NCBI RefSeq assembly: GCF_013283665.1
Contig: NZ_JABEKU010000002.1
Span: 1,548,863 to 1,612,862 of the forward strand
Direction: 5' to 3'
DNA length: 64,000 nucleotides
Source: Ensifer sesbaniae
GTDB taxonomy: Bacteria; Pseudomonadota; Alphaproteobacteria; Rhizobiales; Rhizobiaceae
The notes under the pieces are model-generated. The model was not told the origin of the DNA. It did not search any database and saw only the letters and a list, made by a program, of their open reading frames with translations. This document shows, piece after piece, positions 1 to 8,704 of this stretch. Made by a program: the position numbers and the translations under genes. Numbering within the stretch: the first letter of the stretch is position 1; each line of letters starts with the position of its first letter.

Positions 1-682
1 CGAAGGCGCGCAACGACTCGATCATCTTGACGAAGGCGAGCGAGATCAGCGGCGCCTTCAGCATCGGCAGCGCGATGAAGGCGTAGATTTCGAAGGTGCG
101 GGCATGGTCGAGCCGCGCTGCCTCGAAAGGCTGCGGCGGCAGGGTTTCCAGGAGCTTCAGTACGATGACGGCGAAGAACAGGCCCCATTGCCACACGTCC
201 ACCAGCGCCACAGTGGCAAGCGCCGTCGCCGGATTGGAGAGCAGGTCGAGCGGCTCGCCGGTTATCGCCTTGTAGGGATAGGTGGCGATGCCGTAGAGCG
301 GATGGAAGGCAAACTTCCAGACGAAGGCGGCGGAAACGCGCGGCAGGATCACCGGCACCAGAAACAACAGCGCCAGCAGGTTGCGCATGCGCGGCGAGAC
401 GCATTCGAACAGCAGGATGCCGAGGCCGACGGCGATGAGCAGGGTCATGCCGACTGTTACCGCCTCCCAGGTCAGCGAGACGCCAATCGCGTTGATGAAG
501 CGCCGATCCGAGAAGAGGTCGGCGTAGTTGGCGAAGCCGACGAAGCTGCCGTCGGGACGGCTGAGCTCCCGGTTCTGGAAGGATATGTAGATCGCATAGG
601 CCGTCGGCACGAGAGCCAGAACGGCAAGGATCCCGATCGCCGGGGTGAGGAATACCGCCGGCAGGCTGTTTTTCTGCTTCAT
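1..682 (-). CDS. Sugar ABC transporter permease (MalF/UgpA type), 3' end outside window
   Basis: The minus-strand frame opens with an ATG at 682 (MKQKNSLPAVFLTPAIG) and stays open to the window edge, so only about the first 227 residues are seen. It has a hydrophobic N-terminal helix followed by further membrane segments (for example LLALLFLVPVILPRV) and the start of a binding-protein-dependent permease core (EAARLDHARTFEIYAFIALP). That EAA-like stretch is where such permeases contact the ATPase. It lies 96 bp downstream of a family 1 sugar-binding protein gene on the same strand, so the two form an importer operon. The ATPase and second permease would be beyond position 1. The substrate cannot be read from the sequence. 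Confidence 0.85.
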   Translation of the reverse strand, partial: MKQKNSLPAVFLTPAIGILAVLALVPTAYAIYISFQNRELSRPDGSFVGFANYADLFSDRRFINAIGVSLTWEAVTVGMTLLIAVGLGILLFECVSPRMRNLLALLFLVPVILPRVSAAFVWKFAFHPLYGIATYPYKAITGEPLDLLSNPATALATVALVDVWQWGLFFAVIVLKLLETLPPQPFEAARLDHARTFEIYAFIALPMLKAPLISLAFVKMIESLRAF

Positions 683-778
683 GTGATCTGTCCTACGGCT
701 AAGCGCGACGCGCTCCCGATGGTGCGGGGCCACCGGCGCGACTTGCGCCAGCCGGTGGCTCCCTTGGGAGGAAGCGGC

Positions 779-2056
779 TTATTGGCTGCGGGCGACCAGG
801 TCCTTGGCAAAGCCGTCGAGTTCGTCGAGACCTTCCTTGATGTCGGTGCGCGTGCCGGTGATCAGCTCTTCGAGGATGATGCCCCAGCGGTCGCCGAGAT
901 CAGGCCATTGCGGGCTCTGCCAGAAGTTGACGGCAGTGACCTTGCCGGTGTCGGCAAGCGCCTGGCCGAGATCGGGACCATAGAGCTCGGCGAATTTTGG
1001 GGCGGTCATGATGCTGGTGCGGTTGAGTTCGCTGAACTGGTTGGCTTCGAGCCGGCGCGTCTCGTTTTCCTTGGAGGTCGCCCAGGCGATGAAGAGACCG
1101 GCGCAAGCCTTGGAGGCCTCATCCTTGTTGGCCTTGGTACCGATTGCCAGGCCATGGCCATAGCCGCCGCCCGTCAGCGGTGCCGGGGGCGGCAGGTAGC
1201 CGACCTTGCCGGCGACCTTCGAGGACTTCGGGTCGATCGCCATGCCGACGAGCGGGGTGGATTCGATCAGCATCGCCACCTGTCCCGAAGTGAAGGCGCC
1301 GACCGCCTCATCCCAGCCGCCGGTCTGGCTGCCCGGTGCCGAATACTTGAACAGTTCGAGATAGGTTTCGGTCGCCTTGACCGCCTGCTCGCCATCGAAG
1401 ACGGGCGTCTTGCCGTCGAACCAGTTGCCGCCAAACCCTTTGAAGAGCGGCATCCAGCGCCAGACATTGGCGCCCGAGCCACGCTGACCGCGAAGTGCGG
1501 TGCCATAGATGCCCTGGTCGGGCTGGTTGAGCTTCTTTACGGCCGCGATATATTCGTCGAGCGTCTTCGGCGGCGCGATGCCGGCTGCTTCGAGCAGGTC
1601 CTTGCGATAGACCATGAGGTCGCCGCCGCCGGTGATTGGCGCAAACCAGACCTTGCCGTCATAGGTCGCGACCTTCTGGCGGCCGGGATCAAAATCGGCG
1701 TAGTCGTACTCTGCAGGATAGTAGTCCATCAGCGGCGCGACCCAGCCGGCGGACGCAAAGAGCGCCACATTGGCTTCGTCGATGTAATAGACGTTATATT
1801 TGCCGATGGTCGAGGCGTCGGCTTTGGTCTTGGCGCGCCGGTCATTTTCGTTGAGATAATCGATCTCGAAGGAAGCGCCGCCGGAGAGCTTCTCGAATTC
1901 GGACTTGTAGTCTTCGAGCAGCGTCAGGCCGTCACGCGGCTGGGCGAGCACCTTGATCGTGCCGGAGCATTCGGCAGCGACCGCCAGCGTCGTGAGCCCG
2001 GTGGAAAGAAGGCATGCGAAGGCGATGCTCGAAACGAGCGTCTTGGCTTTTGTCAT
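779..2056 (-). CDS. Family 1 extracellular sugar-binding protein of an ABC transporter
   Basis: This 425-residue protein starts with a Sec signal peptide (about residues 1-27, ending LAVAA before ECSG). A family 1 solute-binding (MalE-like) fold follows, with typical stretches such as YYIDEANVALFASAGWV and the late segment FIAWATSKENETRR. The start at 2056 has a strong ribosome binding site, GGGGAGG, about 8 bases upstream. It should bind a sugar or oligosaccharide in the periplasm for the permease encoded next (682-1). The AraC-family gene 230 bp upstream on the same strand is the likely regulator. No binding-site signature allows a specific substrate to be named. Confidence 0.85.
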   Translation of the reverse strand: MTKAKTLVSSIAFACLLSTGLTTLAVAAECSGTIKVLAQPRDGLTLLEDYKSEFEKLSGGASFEIDYLNENDRRAKTKADASTIGKYNVYYIDEANVALFASAGWVAPLMDYYPAEYDYADFDPGRQKVATYDGKVWFAPITGGGDLMVYRKDLLEAAGIAPPKTLDEYIAAVKKLNQPDQGIYGTALRGQRGSGANVWRWMPLFKGFGGNWFDGKTPVFDGEQAVKATETYLELFKYSAPGSQTGGWDEAVGAFTSGQVAMLIESTPLVGMAIDPKSSKVAGKVGYLPPPAPLTGGGYGHGLAIGTKANKDEASKACAGLFIAWATSKENETRRLEANQFSELNRTSIMTAPKFAELYGPDLGQALADTGKVTAVNFWQSPQWPDLGDRWGIILEELITGTRTDIKEGLDELDGFAKDLVARSQ

Positions 2057-2283
2057 GTGAAGGACCTCCCCAAGGTCTGCGATGCGCGCTGGAAACTCCT
2101 CAGATCCGACGCGTTTTCCCGATAGCGAACCGTTTCGCTGGTCCCGATGATAGGCGCTATGACGTGTCGAACTAGCGTGCGCGATGCGCCGATTCTATAC
2201 TTTGATGCGATATTTTGGCTCGATCTATCTCTTTGCGGTGCAACAAATGCAAGGATTCATCGTTTCGCTGTCACGGAAGGGAT

Positions 2284-3216
2284 CTAGAGGCGTGCCGGTC
2301 GGCGTTGTCCCGTGAGCCGCCGATAGGCCGATGGCGTCATCTTGTGCTGACGCAGGAAGGTGCGGTTGAAGTTCGAGATGTTGAGGTAGCCGACCTCGAA
2401 GCAGATGTCGGTGATCGGCATGTCGGTTTCGGCAAGCAGCTTGCAGGCCCGCCATATGCGCAGCTTGTTGACGTGGTCGGTAAAGGTGTTGCCGGTGTTC
2501 TTCTTGAAGAAGCGGGAAAACGCCGTCTCGCTCATCCCGGCACGCTTGGCGAGGTCGGCAAGGTGGATGTCGGTGGCGATGTTTTCGTAGATGAAGGCGA
2601 GTGCGCCGCGCAGTACGTCGAGCGACTGCGCCTCCAACTCCGGTGCGAATTCCGGCGAAGAGAGCAGCTCGAACTCGTCGGTGTTGACGAGAAGATCGAG
2701 GAGCTGGATGAACAGCGAGAAGCGTGAGAGCCCCTTGAGATCGCCCATGCGCTCGATCAGCTCGGCGCCATTTGCACGGGTCTCTCGATGAAAAACCAGA
2801 CCGCGTTCAGCGCGGGAGAAGAAGGCCTCGAGTTCGGCAAACTCCGGCAGGGCATCGGTGATCGCGCGCATGCGATCCGGATGAAACTGGATGACGATGT
2901 CGCGCCCTTCGATGATCTCGTCGGGTTCGGTGGCCGTTACCCAGTCATGCGGCAGGTTGCTGCCGATGACCGTGAGATAACCCGGCCCGAACTGGCCGAT
3001 GTGATCGCCGACGAAGGCGAGGCCCGAGGCCTTCCGGATGAGATGGATCTCGATCTCCGGATGGAAATTCCAGACGTTTCGCTCCCAGGGGTAGTCATCG
3101 AGACGCCAGAGAAACGTCTCGTTGACGTTGGTGACGATGTGCTCGAACGTCGGCGGATTGGCTGCGAGCGAAGCGGGCCTGGCCGGCGCGCGCCTGGTGC
3201 GTCGCGTCGTGCTCAT
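2284..3216 (-). CDS. AraC-family transcriptional regulator with N-terminal cupin domain
   Basis: This is a 310-residue protein. The N-terminal part (about 45-130: FHPEIEIHLIRK, then FGPGYLTVIGSNLPHDW) looks like the AraC cupin effector domain. The C-terminal 100 residues contain two helix-turn-helix units (HLADLAKRAGMSETAFSRFF and ITDICFEVGYLNISNFNRTF), the pattern typical of AraC/XylS regulators. The gene lies immediately upstream of, and in line with, the sugar-binding-protein gene, so it probably controls that transporter in response to the imported sugar. The first 20 residues are basic and low complexity, so the true start could be a little further in. Confidence 0.88.
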   Translation of the reverse strand: MSTTRRTRRAPARPASLAANPPTFEHIVTNVNETFLWRLDDYPWERNVWNFHPEIEIHLIRKASGLAFVGDHIGQFGPGYLTVIGSNLPHDWVTATEPDEIIEGRDIVIQFHPDRMRAITDALPEFAELEAFFSRAERGLVFHRETRANGAELIERMGDLKGLSRFSLFIQLLDLLVNTDEFELLSSPEFAPELEAQSLDVLRGALAFIYENIATDIHLADLAKRAGMSETAFSRFFKKNTGNTFTDHVNKLRIWRACKLLAETDMPITDICFEVGYLNISNFNRTFLRQHKMTPSAYRRLTGQRRPARL

Positions 3217-3273
3217 TGCCCAGCCCCTGTTCGTGCCGTGCCGATCGCTCGTCTCCCTCGCAGAATATTTGCC

Positions 3274-4506
3274 TTAAGCGCGCTCCGCCCAGATCTTTGC
3301 CAGTTCAACGAGCGTCTTGACGCTCCTCTCCATGTCCTGCCGGCTGACCCACTCGAGCGGCGAGTGGAAGGCATGGCCGCCTGCAAAGAGGTTGGCCGAA
3401 GGCAGCCCCAGGAAGGAGAGCCGCGAACCATCGGTGCCACCGCGGATGCTGCCGCGTACAGGCTGCATGCCGGCGCGCCGGATTGCCTCGATCGCGTTCT
3501 CGACGATTTCCGGATGGCGGTCGAGAACAGCCTTCATGTTGCGATACTGCTCCTCGACCTCGAAGCTGTAGCTGGAGCCGGGATAGGCGCTCATCACGTC
3601 CTTGACGATTGCTTCGAGCATCGCTTCTTTTTGGGCAAGTCCGGCTTCATCGAAATCGCGTACGATGAAACCGAGCCGGGCCTTGTCCATGGAGCCTGTG
3701 ACACTCGTCGGGTGCACGAACCCATCGCGGCCTTCCGTGCCTTCCGGCGACACGTCATGCGGTAGCCGGCTAATGATCGCGCCGGCGATCTTGATGGCAT
3801 TCTCCATCCTGTCCTTGGCAAAGCCCGGATGAATGGCGACGCCGTGAATGACGATCTCGACGCCATCGGCGGAGAAGGTTTCATCCTCGATATGGCCGGC
3901 CGTTTCGCCATCGACCGTATAGCAGAACTCAGCGCCGAGCTTCTTCAGGTCGACCTTGTCGACGCCGCGACCGATCTCCTCATCGGTGGTGAAGAGCAGC
4001 TTGATCGTGCCGTGCTTGATATCGGGATTGTCGACGAGGATCTGCGCGGCCGTGACGATTTCGGCAAGGCCGGCCTTGTCGTCGGCACCGAGCAGCGTCG
4101 TACCATCTGTCGTGATGATGTCATTGCCGATCTGATTGTTCAGGACCGGATGGTCGCTAACGCGGATCACCTGTTGCGGGTCGCCCTTGAGCTGGATATC
4201 GCCACCCTGGTAGTTGCTGACGATCTGCGGCTTGACGTTCGTGCCGGTGAAATCGGGCGCGGTGTCCATGTGCGAGCACCAGCAGATGACCGGCACCGGC
4301 TTGTCCACATTCGAAGGGATCGTGGCGTAGACATAGCCGTTTTCGTCGAGATGGGCATCGGCAAGCCCGATTGCCAGCAGTTCCTCGACAAGCACGCGAC
4401 CGAGGTTCTTCTGCTTCTCCGTGGAAGGCTGGGTCTTCGACCTGGCGTCGGACTGGGTGTCAATGACGACGTAACGAAGGAAGCGGTCGAGAACGGTATC
4501 GGTCAT
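3274..4506 (-). CDS. pepT: Peptidase T (aminotripeptidase, M20B)
   Basis: PepT removes the N-terminal residue from tripeptides in the cytoplasm with two zinc ions. The protein is about 410 residues against 408 in E. coli. It contains the M20 zinc motif HMDTAPD (near residue 79), the catalytic glutamate region TTDEEIGRGVDK, the dimerisation-domain stretch IHPGFAKDRMENAIKIAGAI, and a C-terminal metal site GHAFHSPLEWV. The ATG at 4506 is preferred over the in-frame TTG at 4518 because known PepT proteins begin close to MTDTVLDRFLRYV. The gene appears to stand alone; the AraC gene begins 58 bp downstream of its stop. Confidence 0.95.
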   Translation of the reverse strand: MTDTVLDRFLRYVVIDTQSDARSKTQPSTEKQKNLGRVLVEELLAIGLADAHLDENGYVYATIPSNVDKPVPVICWCSHMDTAPDFTGTNVKPQIVSNYQGGDIQLKGDPQQVIRVSDHPVLNNQIGNDIITTDGTTLLGADDKAGLAEIVTAAQILVDNPDIKHGTIKLLFTTDEEIGRGVDKVDLKKLGAEFCYTVDGETAGHIEDETFSADGVEIVIHGVAIHPGFAKDRMENAIKIAGAIISRLPHDVSPEGTEGRDGFVHPTSVTGSMDKARLGFIVRDFDEAGLAQKEAMLEAIVKDVMSAYPGSSYSFEVEEQYRNMKAVLDRHPEIVENAIEAIRRAGMQPVRGSIRGGTDGSRLSFLGLPSANLFAGGHAFHSPLEWVSRQDMERSVKTLVELAKIWAERA

Positions 4507-4572
4507 GGCGGGATCCAATGAAGGTGGGCGTCAGACCGCTATACCCCCAGACCGAGACGAGGGAAAGTCCGG

Positions 4573-4625
4573 GACCGCCCAACGTATGCGGGCGGTCGTG
4601 GCCCGATCTGCCCCATCGGGCCACG
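4573..4625. terminator. Pair of overlapping strong hairpins, probable terminator
   Basis: Two stems follow each other. The first pairs GACCGCCC (4573-4580) with GGGCGGTC (4590-4597). The second pairs CGTGGCCCGAT (4597-4607) with ATCGGGCCACG (4615-4625), 11 bp with a 7-base loop. They lie just downstream of the decayed aldolase remnant and upstream of pepT on the same strand, so they probably ended transcription of the lost gene. There is no clear T-run. Confidence 0.5.
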
Positions 4626-4641
4626 ACGCAGGCATTACCGG

Positions 4642-4827
4642 TCAGTAGGTCTCGCCGGCCGTCGTATCGGTCTCGTCTCTGGCTCCCTTGAACGCTGCAG
4701 GCAGACGGGCGGTTGCACCGACCAGCAGACTGACGTCGCTGGCGAGCGCCTGATCAGAGGTCAGGACTCCGGCCGCCTTTCCGTGCGACTGGATCCGAAG
4801 CAAGGCCGCTTCGACCGCTTTTCGCAC
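4642..4827 (-). pseudogene. Remnant of an HpcH/HpaI-family aldolase C-terminus
   Basis: A short minus-strand frame encodes LLRIQSHGKAAGVLTSD followed by LASDVSLLVGATARLPAAFK. The first piece resembles the late GKAAGxLxxD strand of HpcH/HpaI (2-keto-3-deoxy acid) aldolases and the second resembles their terminal (G)SDxxLLxxAxxxLxxxFK helix. The stretch that normally separates them (about 12-15 residues) is missing, and no start or N-terminal domain is recognisable upstream, where the frame is broken. I read it as a decayed gene with an internal deletion. The interval 4828-4958 shows no other intact gene. The family call rests on memory of the motif and needs a search. Confidence 0.5.
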
Positions 4828-4958
4828 TTAGCGGAGACATCGAGAGAAAGGTCGGCGACCATTCCGCTTGCGTCATCGGCAATACGGGCAAAAGCACCCG
4901 TCTCGATCGCCGGCCGAGAAATGCACAAAACGGGGATGGTTCATCGGTTGGCTTCCGT

Positions 4959-6377
4959 CTACTTCTGATGCTTGCTCAGCGCAGCGGCGACTTCGATGAT
5001 GACTTCGAAAGCGGTCTCGGCATCCTCCTCCGTCATGTCGAACTGACCCGCCTGGAAGCGGATCGCGACGCGACCGTCGACACGGGTCTGGGTCAGGTAG
5101 ATGCGGCCGTCGTCGTTGATCGCGTTGACGAGCGCGATGTTGTGGGCGTCCGGATCCCCTTCATTGCGGTGGCGGAACGAAAACAGCGACAATATCGGCT
5201 GTGTCACGATCTCGAAATCCTTGTGTCCCGCAAGCCGCTCCGCCAGCTGTTCAGACCAGCGCACATGGTTACGGATCATCGTCTGCAGCCCTTCAAGGCC
5301 GTGGAAGCGCAACAGGAACCACAGTTTTAGCGCGCGGAAGCGCCGGCCGAGCGGGATCGTCCATTCGGAATAGTTGATGATGCCGTCGTAGCCGTGGGTT
5401 TTCAGGAATTCCGGCTGGATCGCCAGCGTCTTGACCAGGTCGTCCGGGCTGCGAATGAAATGCGCCGAGCAATCGAACTGGGCGCCGAGCCATTTGTGCG
5501 GGTTGAAGACGATCGAATCCGCCTTATCGACGCCGGCCCAAAGCTGTCGGAATTCCTCGCAGATCATCGCGGCACCGGCCCAGGCGGCGTCGACATGGAC
5601 GTAGAGACCATGGGCGTGCGCGACCCGTACCACCTCGGCGATATCATCGCAGGCGCCCGTGCTGGTGCCACCGGTGCAGGCGATCACGCCGGCCGGCAGC
5701 AGTCCCGCCGCCTTGTCCCGAAGAATGGCAGCTTCGAGCGCCTGGCAGTCCATGGCCCGCCTTGGACCCTTGGCTGGGATGCGCACCAGGTTTTCCTCGC
5801 CAATGCCAGAGACCCAGATCGCCCGGTCTATCGAGGTATGCACCTGATCGGAGGAATAGATGCGAAGCTGCGGCTGGCTTGCCAGCCCCTTCTTGTTGCC
5901 CTGCCAGCCAAGCGCGCGCTCGCGCATCACGAGCACGGCCGAAAGTGTCGCCGAGGAGGCAGAGTCCTGGATCACGCCGGAGAAGCCTTCCGGTAGGCCG
6001 ATTGCCTGGCGCAGCCAGTCGAGCACTTTTGTCTCAAGTTCGGTCGCTGCCGGTGAGGTCTGCCAGAGCATGCACTGCGCCGCCATGGCCGTCACGAGAT
6101 ATTCGGCAACGACGGAAACCGGCGCCGCATTCGCCGGGAAATAGGCGAAGAAACGCGGATGCTGCCAGTGGGTCATGCCCGGCAGGATGATCTTCTCGAA
6201 ATCCTCGAAGATCGCCTGCATGTCCTCGCCCGTTTGCGGCGGCCGCGATGGTATCTGCGCGGCAATCGCACCGGGTGCCGTCCTTGCGCGCACCGGCCGG
6301 TCGCGCAGCGATGCACGATAGTCTGCACCCCATTTCGCGGCCTTTAGTGACCACTCACTGAAACTCTTCTGGTCCAT
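4959..6377 (-). CDS. PLP-dependent group II decarboxylase (aromatic L-amino acid decarboxylase-like)
   Basis: This is a 472-residue, fold type I PLP enzyme. Clear family features are the Schiff-base lysine in FNPHKWLGAQ (K295), the PLP aspartate in HVDAAWAGA (D263), the ring-stacking histidine in SDQVHTS (H180) and the N-terminal HPRFFAYFPAN segment. These match aromatic-L-amino-acid, tyrosine and DOPA decarboxylases, which release CO2 from an aromatic amino acid to give an amine. Length matches the family (about 470-480). The start at 6377 has the ribosome binding site GGGAGGT seven bases upstream. Sequence upstream of the start is decayed gene debris, so any partner genes have been lost. 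The exact substrate (Trp, Tyr, Phe or DOPA) is not resolvable here. Confidence 0.87.
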   Translation of the reverse strand: MDQKSFSEWSLKAAKWGADYRASLRDRPVRARTAPGAIAAQIPSRPPQTGEDMQAIFEDFEKIILPGMTHWQHPRFFAYFPANAAPVSVVAEYLVTAMAAQCMLWQTSPAATELETKVLDWLRQAIGLPEGFSGVIQDSASSATLSAVLVMRERALGWQGNKKGLASQPQLRIYSSDQVHTSIDRAIWVSGIGEENLVRIPAKGPRRAMDCQALEAAILRDKAAGLLPAGVIACTGGTSTGACDDIAEVVRVAHAHGLYVHVDAAWAGAAMICEEFRQLWAGVDKADSIVFNPHKWLGAQFDCSAHFIRSPDDLVKTLAIQPEFLKTHGYDGIINYSEWTIPLGRRFRALKLWFLLRFHGLEGLQTMIRNHVRWSEQLAERLAGHKDFEIVTQPILSLFSFRHRNEGDPDAHNIALVNAINDDGRIYLTQTRVDGRVAIRFQAGQFDMTEEDAETAFEVIIEVAAALSKHQK

Positions 6378-6381
6378 TTGC

Positions 6382-6549
6382 TACCTCCCGTTCGCCCGTC
6401 TGCCCTATGCCTTCGATTCGGTCGGCATCCTCTACAATCGGATACTGCTCGGCAAGGACGTCACAGGCTGGCGCGGCCTGATCGAAACAGTGAAGGCAAA
6501 GGGGCTGAAGTTCACGCTGCTCGACGACATGCGCGAAGTGTCCACGTGA
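6382..6549 (+). pseudogene. Internal fragment of a polyamine-type ABC substrate-binding protein
   Basis: The plus-strand frame from 6382 encodes YAFDSVGILYNRILLGKDV, then GWRGLIETVKAKGLKFTLLD, then DMREV, ending at a TGA at 6547. This is the middle of a PotD/PotF-like spermidine/putrescine-binding protein (the segment before the LDDMREV turn). There is no signal peptide, no start and no C-terminal lobe. One end abuts the decarboxylase start region and the other abuts, at about 6540, a fragment of a different gene on the opposite strand, so it was left by deletions and is not expressed as a protein. Confidence 0.7.
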
Positions 6550-6892
6550 CTGCGAATTTGGAGAAGGCCCTGGCTGACGGCGAGGTCGCAATAGCGCAGC
6601 GCCCCTTGCGACCAGCAGCCGCCTTCGTCAGGCGGGGCGCAGTTCGCCCCAAAGCGCGAAGCCTTCGAGCAGCGTGCCGGAGACGTTCATTCGCGGAAGG
6701 CCGAGCGACAGCGTCGCATCGTGAAAATGCGGATCGCAGTACGCGGGCTGAGCAAGCGGCCGCTTGCGTCGATCTCTCGCCGTCGGTGGCGGTAAGGGTC
6801 TTCTCGATCGCGGTCTTTCCGTTGCTGACGCTCAGATCGAAGTCCTGGCGTCCGTCCGCAAGGTTGGCGTTGCGGATGATCAGATCGAACAT
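6540..6892 (-). pseudogene. codA: Broken N-terminal part of a cytosine deaminase-like amidohydrolase
   Basis: The minus strand from ATG 6892 reads MFDLIIRNANLADGRQDFDL, the usual start of CodA-type amidohydrolases. A frameshift near 6770 is needed to continue as EIDASGRLLSPAYCDPHFH and then LSLGLPRMNVSGTLLEGFAL. After an in-frame stop at about 6625 and a small deletion, the frame resumes as RYCDLAVSQGLLQIRSHVD. The metal motif normally HFHMD has lost one residue. The rest of the enzyme is missing: at about 6540 the sequence switches to the polyamine-binding-protein fragment. In intact form the enzyme deaminates cytosine to uracil. At least two frame disruptions plus truncation make it a pseudogene. 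Confidence 0.75.
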
Positions 6893-7038
6893 GGTCAGCC
6901 CCTCCATTTCAGGCTCGGTTGACCGTCGCGATGCTCTTACCGAAAGAGGAACGCAATTCCGATCCCAAGCGTCCTCAGTGATAGCATCCAAGCGCGCGTT
7001 GCGGTCAAGGGTCGCCGGCTAAAGGCCGAGGGATGGGG

Positions 7039-7821
7039 TCACGGCGCTATGTAGCTGCGCCAGAGAACGTAGAGGCTGACGGAAAAAATGATGCCGCGGA
7101 AGATCTGGGTCAGGACATCGCGGTGGGTCGAAAGCCGGGTGGAGACGATCGTGCCGAAAATCCCGCCCGCAATGCCGCCGGCGATGAAATAGCCGGCGAT
7201 GCGCCAATCCACCAGGCCTGAGGATGCATAGTTGATCGCCGTCGTCAGGCCGAAGGTGCCGACGGCGAGAAGCGAGGTGCCGACCGCGTTTATGAGCGGC
7301 ATGCCGGTCGCAAGCAGCAGTCCGGGAACGATGAGGAAGCCGCCGCCGATGCCGAAGAAGCCGGAACAGGTGCCGGTCAGCAGGGCGGTCAGGCCGGTCT
7401 TGCCATGGGTGAGCGCCGAGAGCGATTGCGGCGTGCTGGCCGCCTGGCTCTTCGCCCTTCGCATGGCGAAGCTGACGAACATCATCACGAGGCCGAAGAG
7501 AAATAGCAGTCGCTGTCCATCGACCAGCTTGCCGAGGCTGGAGCCGAGATAGGCGCCGAGCGAGCCGGCGACGGTGAAGATCAAAGCACAGCGCCACCAG
7601 AGATGGCCGCGAAGCGCATGGCTGATAAGGTTGAGGTAGGCGTTGGCGGAAACGGCGAGCGCACCGGTGCCGAGCGCCGTATGCACGTCGCGGATGCCGA
7701 CGACATAGATCAGCAGCGGAGTCGCAAGGATCGAGCCGCCGCCGCCGATCAGGCCGAGCGTGAAGCCGGTGAGCGAACCGGAGCCGATCGCAAGCAACAT
7801 TTGCTGGAAGGGGTCCGCCAC
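7039..7821 (-). CDS. TauE/SafE-family membrane exporter, probable sulfite exporter
   Basis: The protein has about 260 residues and is mostly hydrophobic, with 7-8 predicted membrane segments and two glycine-rich repeats (TGFTLGLIGGGGSILATPLL near the N-terminus and GTCSGFFGIGGGFLIVPGL in the middle). This duplicated motif is the hallmark of the TauE/SafE (DUF81) family, which exports sulfite and organosulfonates. I favour the GTG at 7821, which directly follows the stop of the upstream gene (TAG at 7829-7831). An ATG at 7845 is also in frame and would overlap that gene. Being tightly coupled to a persulfide-dioxygenase-like gene, it most likely removes the sulfite that enzyme makes. Confidence 0.85.
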   Translation of the reverse strand: MADPFQQMLLAIGSGSLTGFTLGLIGGGGSILATPLLIYVVGIRDVHTALGTGALAVSANAYLNLISHALRGHLWWRCALIFTVAGSLGAYLGSSLGKLVDGQRLLFLFGLVMMFVSFAMRRAKSQAASTPQSLSALTHGKTGLTALLTGTCSGFFGIGGGFLIVPGLLLATGMPLINAVGTSLLAVGTFGLTTAINYASSGLVDWRIAGYFIAGGIAGGIFGTIVSTRLSTHRDVLTQIFRGIIFSVSLYVLWRSYIAP

Positions 7822-7828
7822 GATGCCG

Positions 7829-8704
7829 CTACCCCCACACCGCACCGGGAAGGGCGTCGAGCGGTATCTTCAGGTAGCGCCGGCCGTTGTCTTCGGCGGC
7901 CGGCAGTTCGCCGCCACGAACGTTCACCTGGAGCGCATGCAGAATGAGCTTCGGCATCGGCAAGGTCCCGTCGCGCGCCTCGCGCAGGCTGATGTAGTCC
8001 GCCTCAGTCTTGCCGGTGACATGCGGGTTTGTGGCCTTCTGCTCCGCCACCGTGCTTTCCCAGCGTGCCTCGCGGCCGCCGTGGCAATAGTCGTGGCCGG
8101 TGAATAGGCGTGTCTCGTCCGGCAACGCCAGGATCGCCTGGATCGAACGCCAGAGGTCCCTCGCACTGCCGCCCGGAAAATCGGCGCGGGCCGAGCCGCT
8201 GTCGGGCATGAACAGCGTGTCATGGATGAAGGCTGCGTCGCCGATTACATAGTTGATCGATGCCAGCGTATGGCCGGGCGAATGCATGACTCGGGCCTTG
8301 AGTTCGCCGATCCGGAATGTCTCGCCGTCGACAAACAGCCGGTCCCATTGCGAGCCGTCGCAAGCAAAATCCGGCCAGTTGTAGATCTCCTTCCAGATCC
8401 GCTGCACGCCTTTGACGTGTTCGCCGATCGCCGTCGGTGCGCCGGTCCGGCTCTTCAGGTAGCGCGCTGCCGAAAAATGGTCCGCATGGGGATGGGTGTC
8501 GAGGATCCACTCGACCGTCAGGCCCTTGGCGGCGATCTGGTCGAGGATCGCGTCGGCATTCCGCGTGGCGGTCGAGCCCGACTTCTCGTCGAAATCGAGC
8601 ACTGGATCGATGATCGCGCATTTACCGGTCGCCGGATCGGCGACGACATACTGTATGCTGCCGGTGCGGGAATCGTAGAAGCCGGTAACATCGGGCTTAT
8701 GCAT
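7829..8704 (-). CDS. MBL-fold hydrolase, ETHE1/Blh-like persulfide dioxygenase
   Basis: This is a 291-residue metallo-beta-lactamase-fold protein. The metal motif is THPHADHFSAARYL (H71, H73, D75, H76), with a further ligand in HSPGHTLASINYVIG and a third in FTGHDYCHGG near residue 205. The order and spacing follow the ETHE1/Blh group of persulfide dioxygenases, which oxidise glutathione persulfide to sulfite using one Fe(II), rather than glyoxalase II. The genome context supports this: a sulfite-type exporter lies directly downstream, and a cysteine-desulfurase-like PLP enzyme directly upstream overlaps it by 8 bp. A glyoxalase-II-like role is the main alternative. Confidence 0.8.
   Translation of the reverse strand: MHKPDVTGFYDSRTGSIQYVVADPATGKCAIIDPVLDFDEKSGSTATRNADAILDQIAAKGLTVEWILDTHPHADHFSAARYLKSRTGAPTAIGEHVKGVQRIWKEIYNWPDFACDGSQWDRLFVDGETFRIGELKARVMHSPGHTLASINYVIGDAAFIHDTLFMPDSGSARADFPGGSARDLWRSIQAILALPDETRLFTGHDYCHGGREARWESTVAEQKATNPHVTGKTEADYISLREARDGTLPMPKLILHALQVNVRGGELPAAEDNGRRYLKIPLDALPGAVWG

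Noticed and set aside
104-2125. A very long plus-strand open frame (about 670 codons) across the start of the window
   Set aside because: It lies antisense to a permease and a binding protein with clear signal peptide and family motifs; its translation is arginine/aspartate-rich low-complexity sequence typical of high-GC antisense frames.
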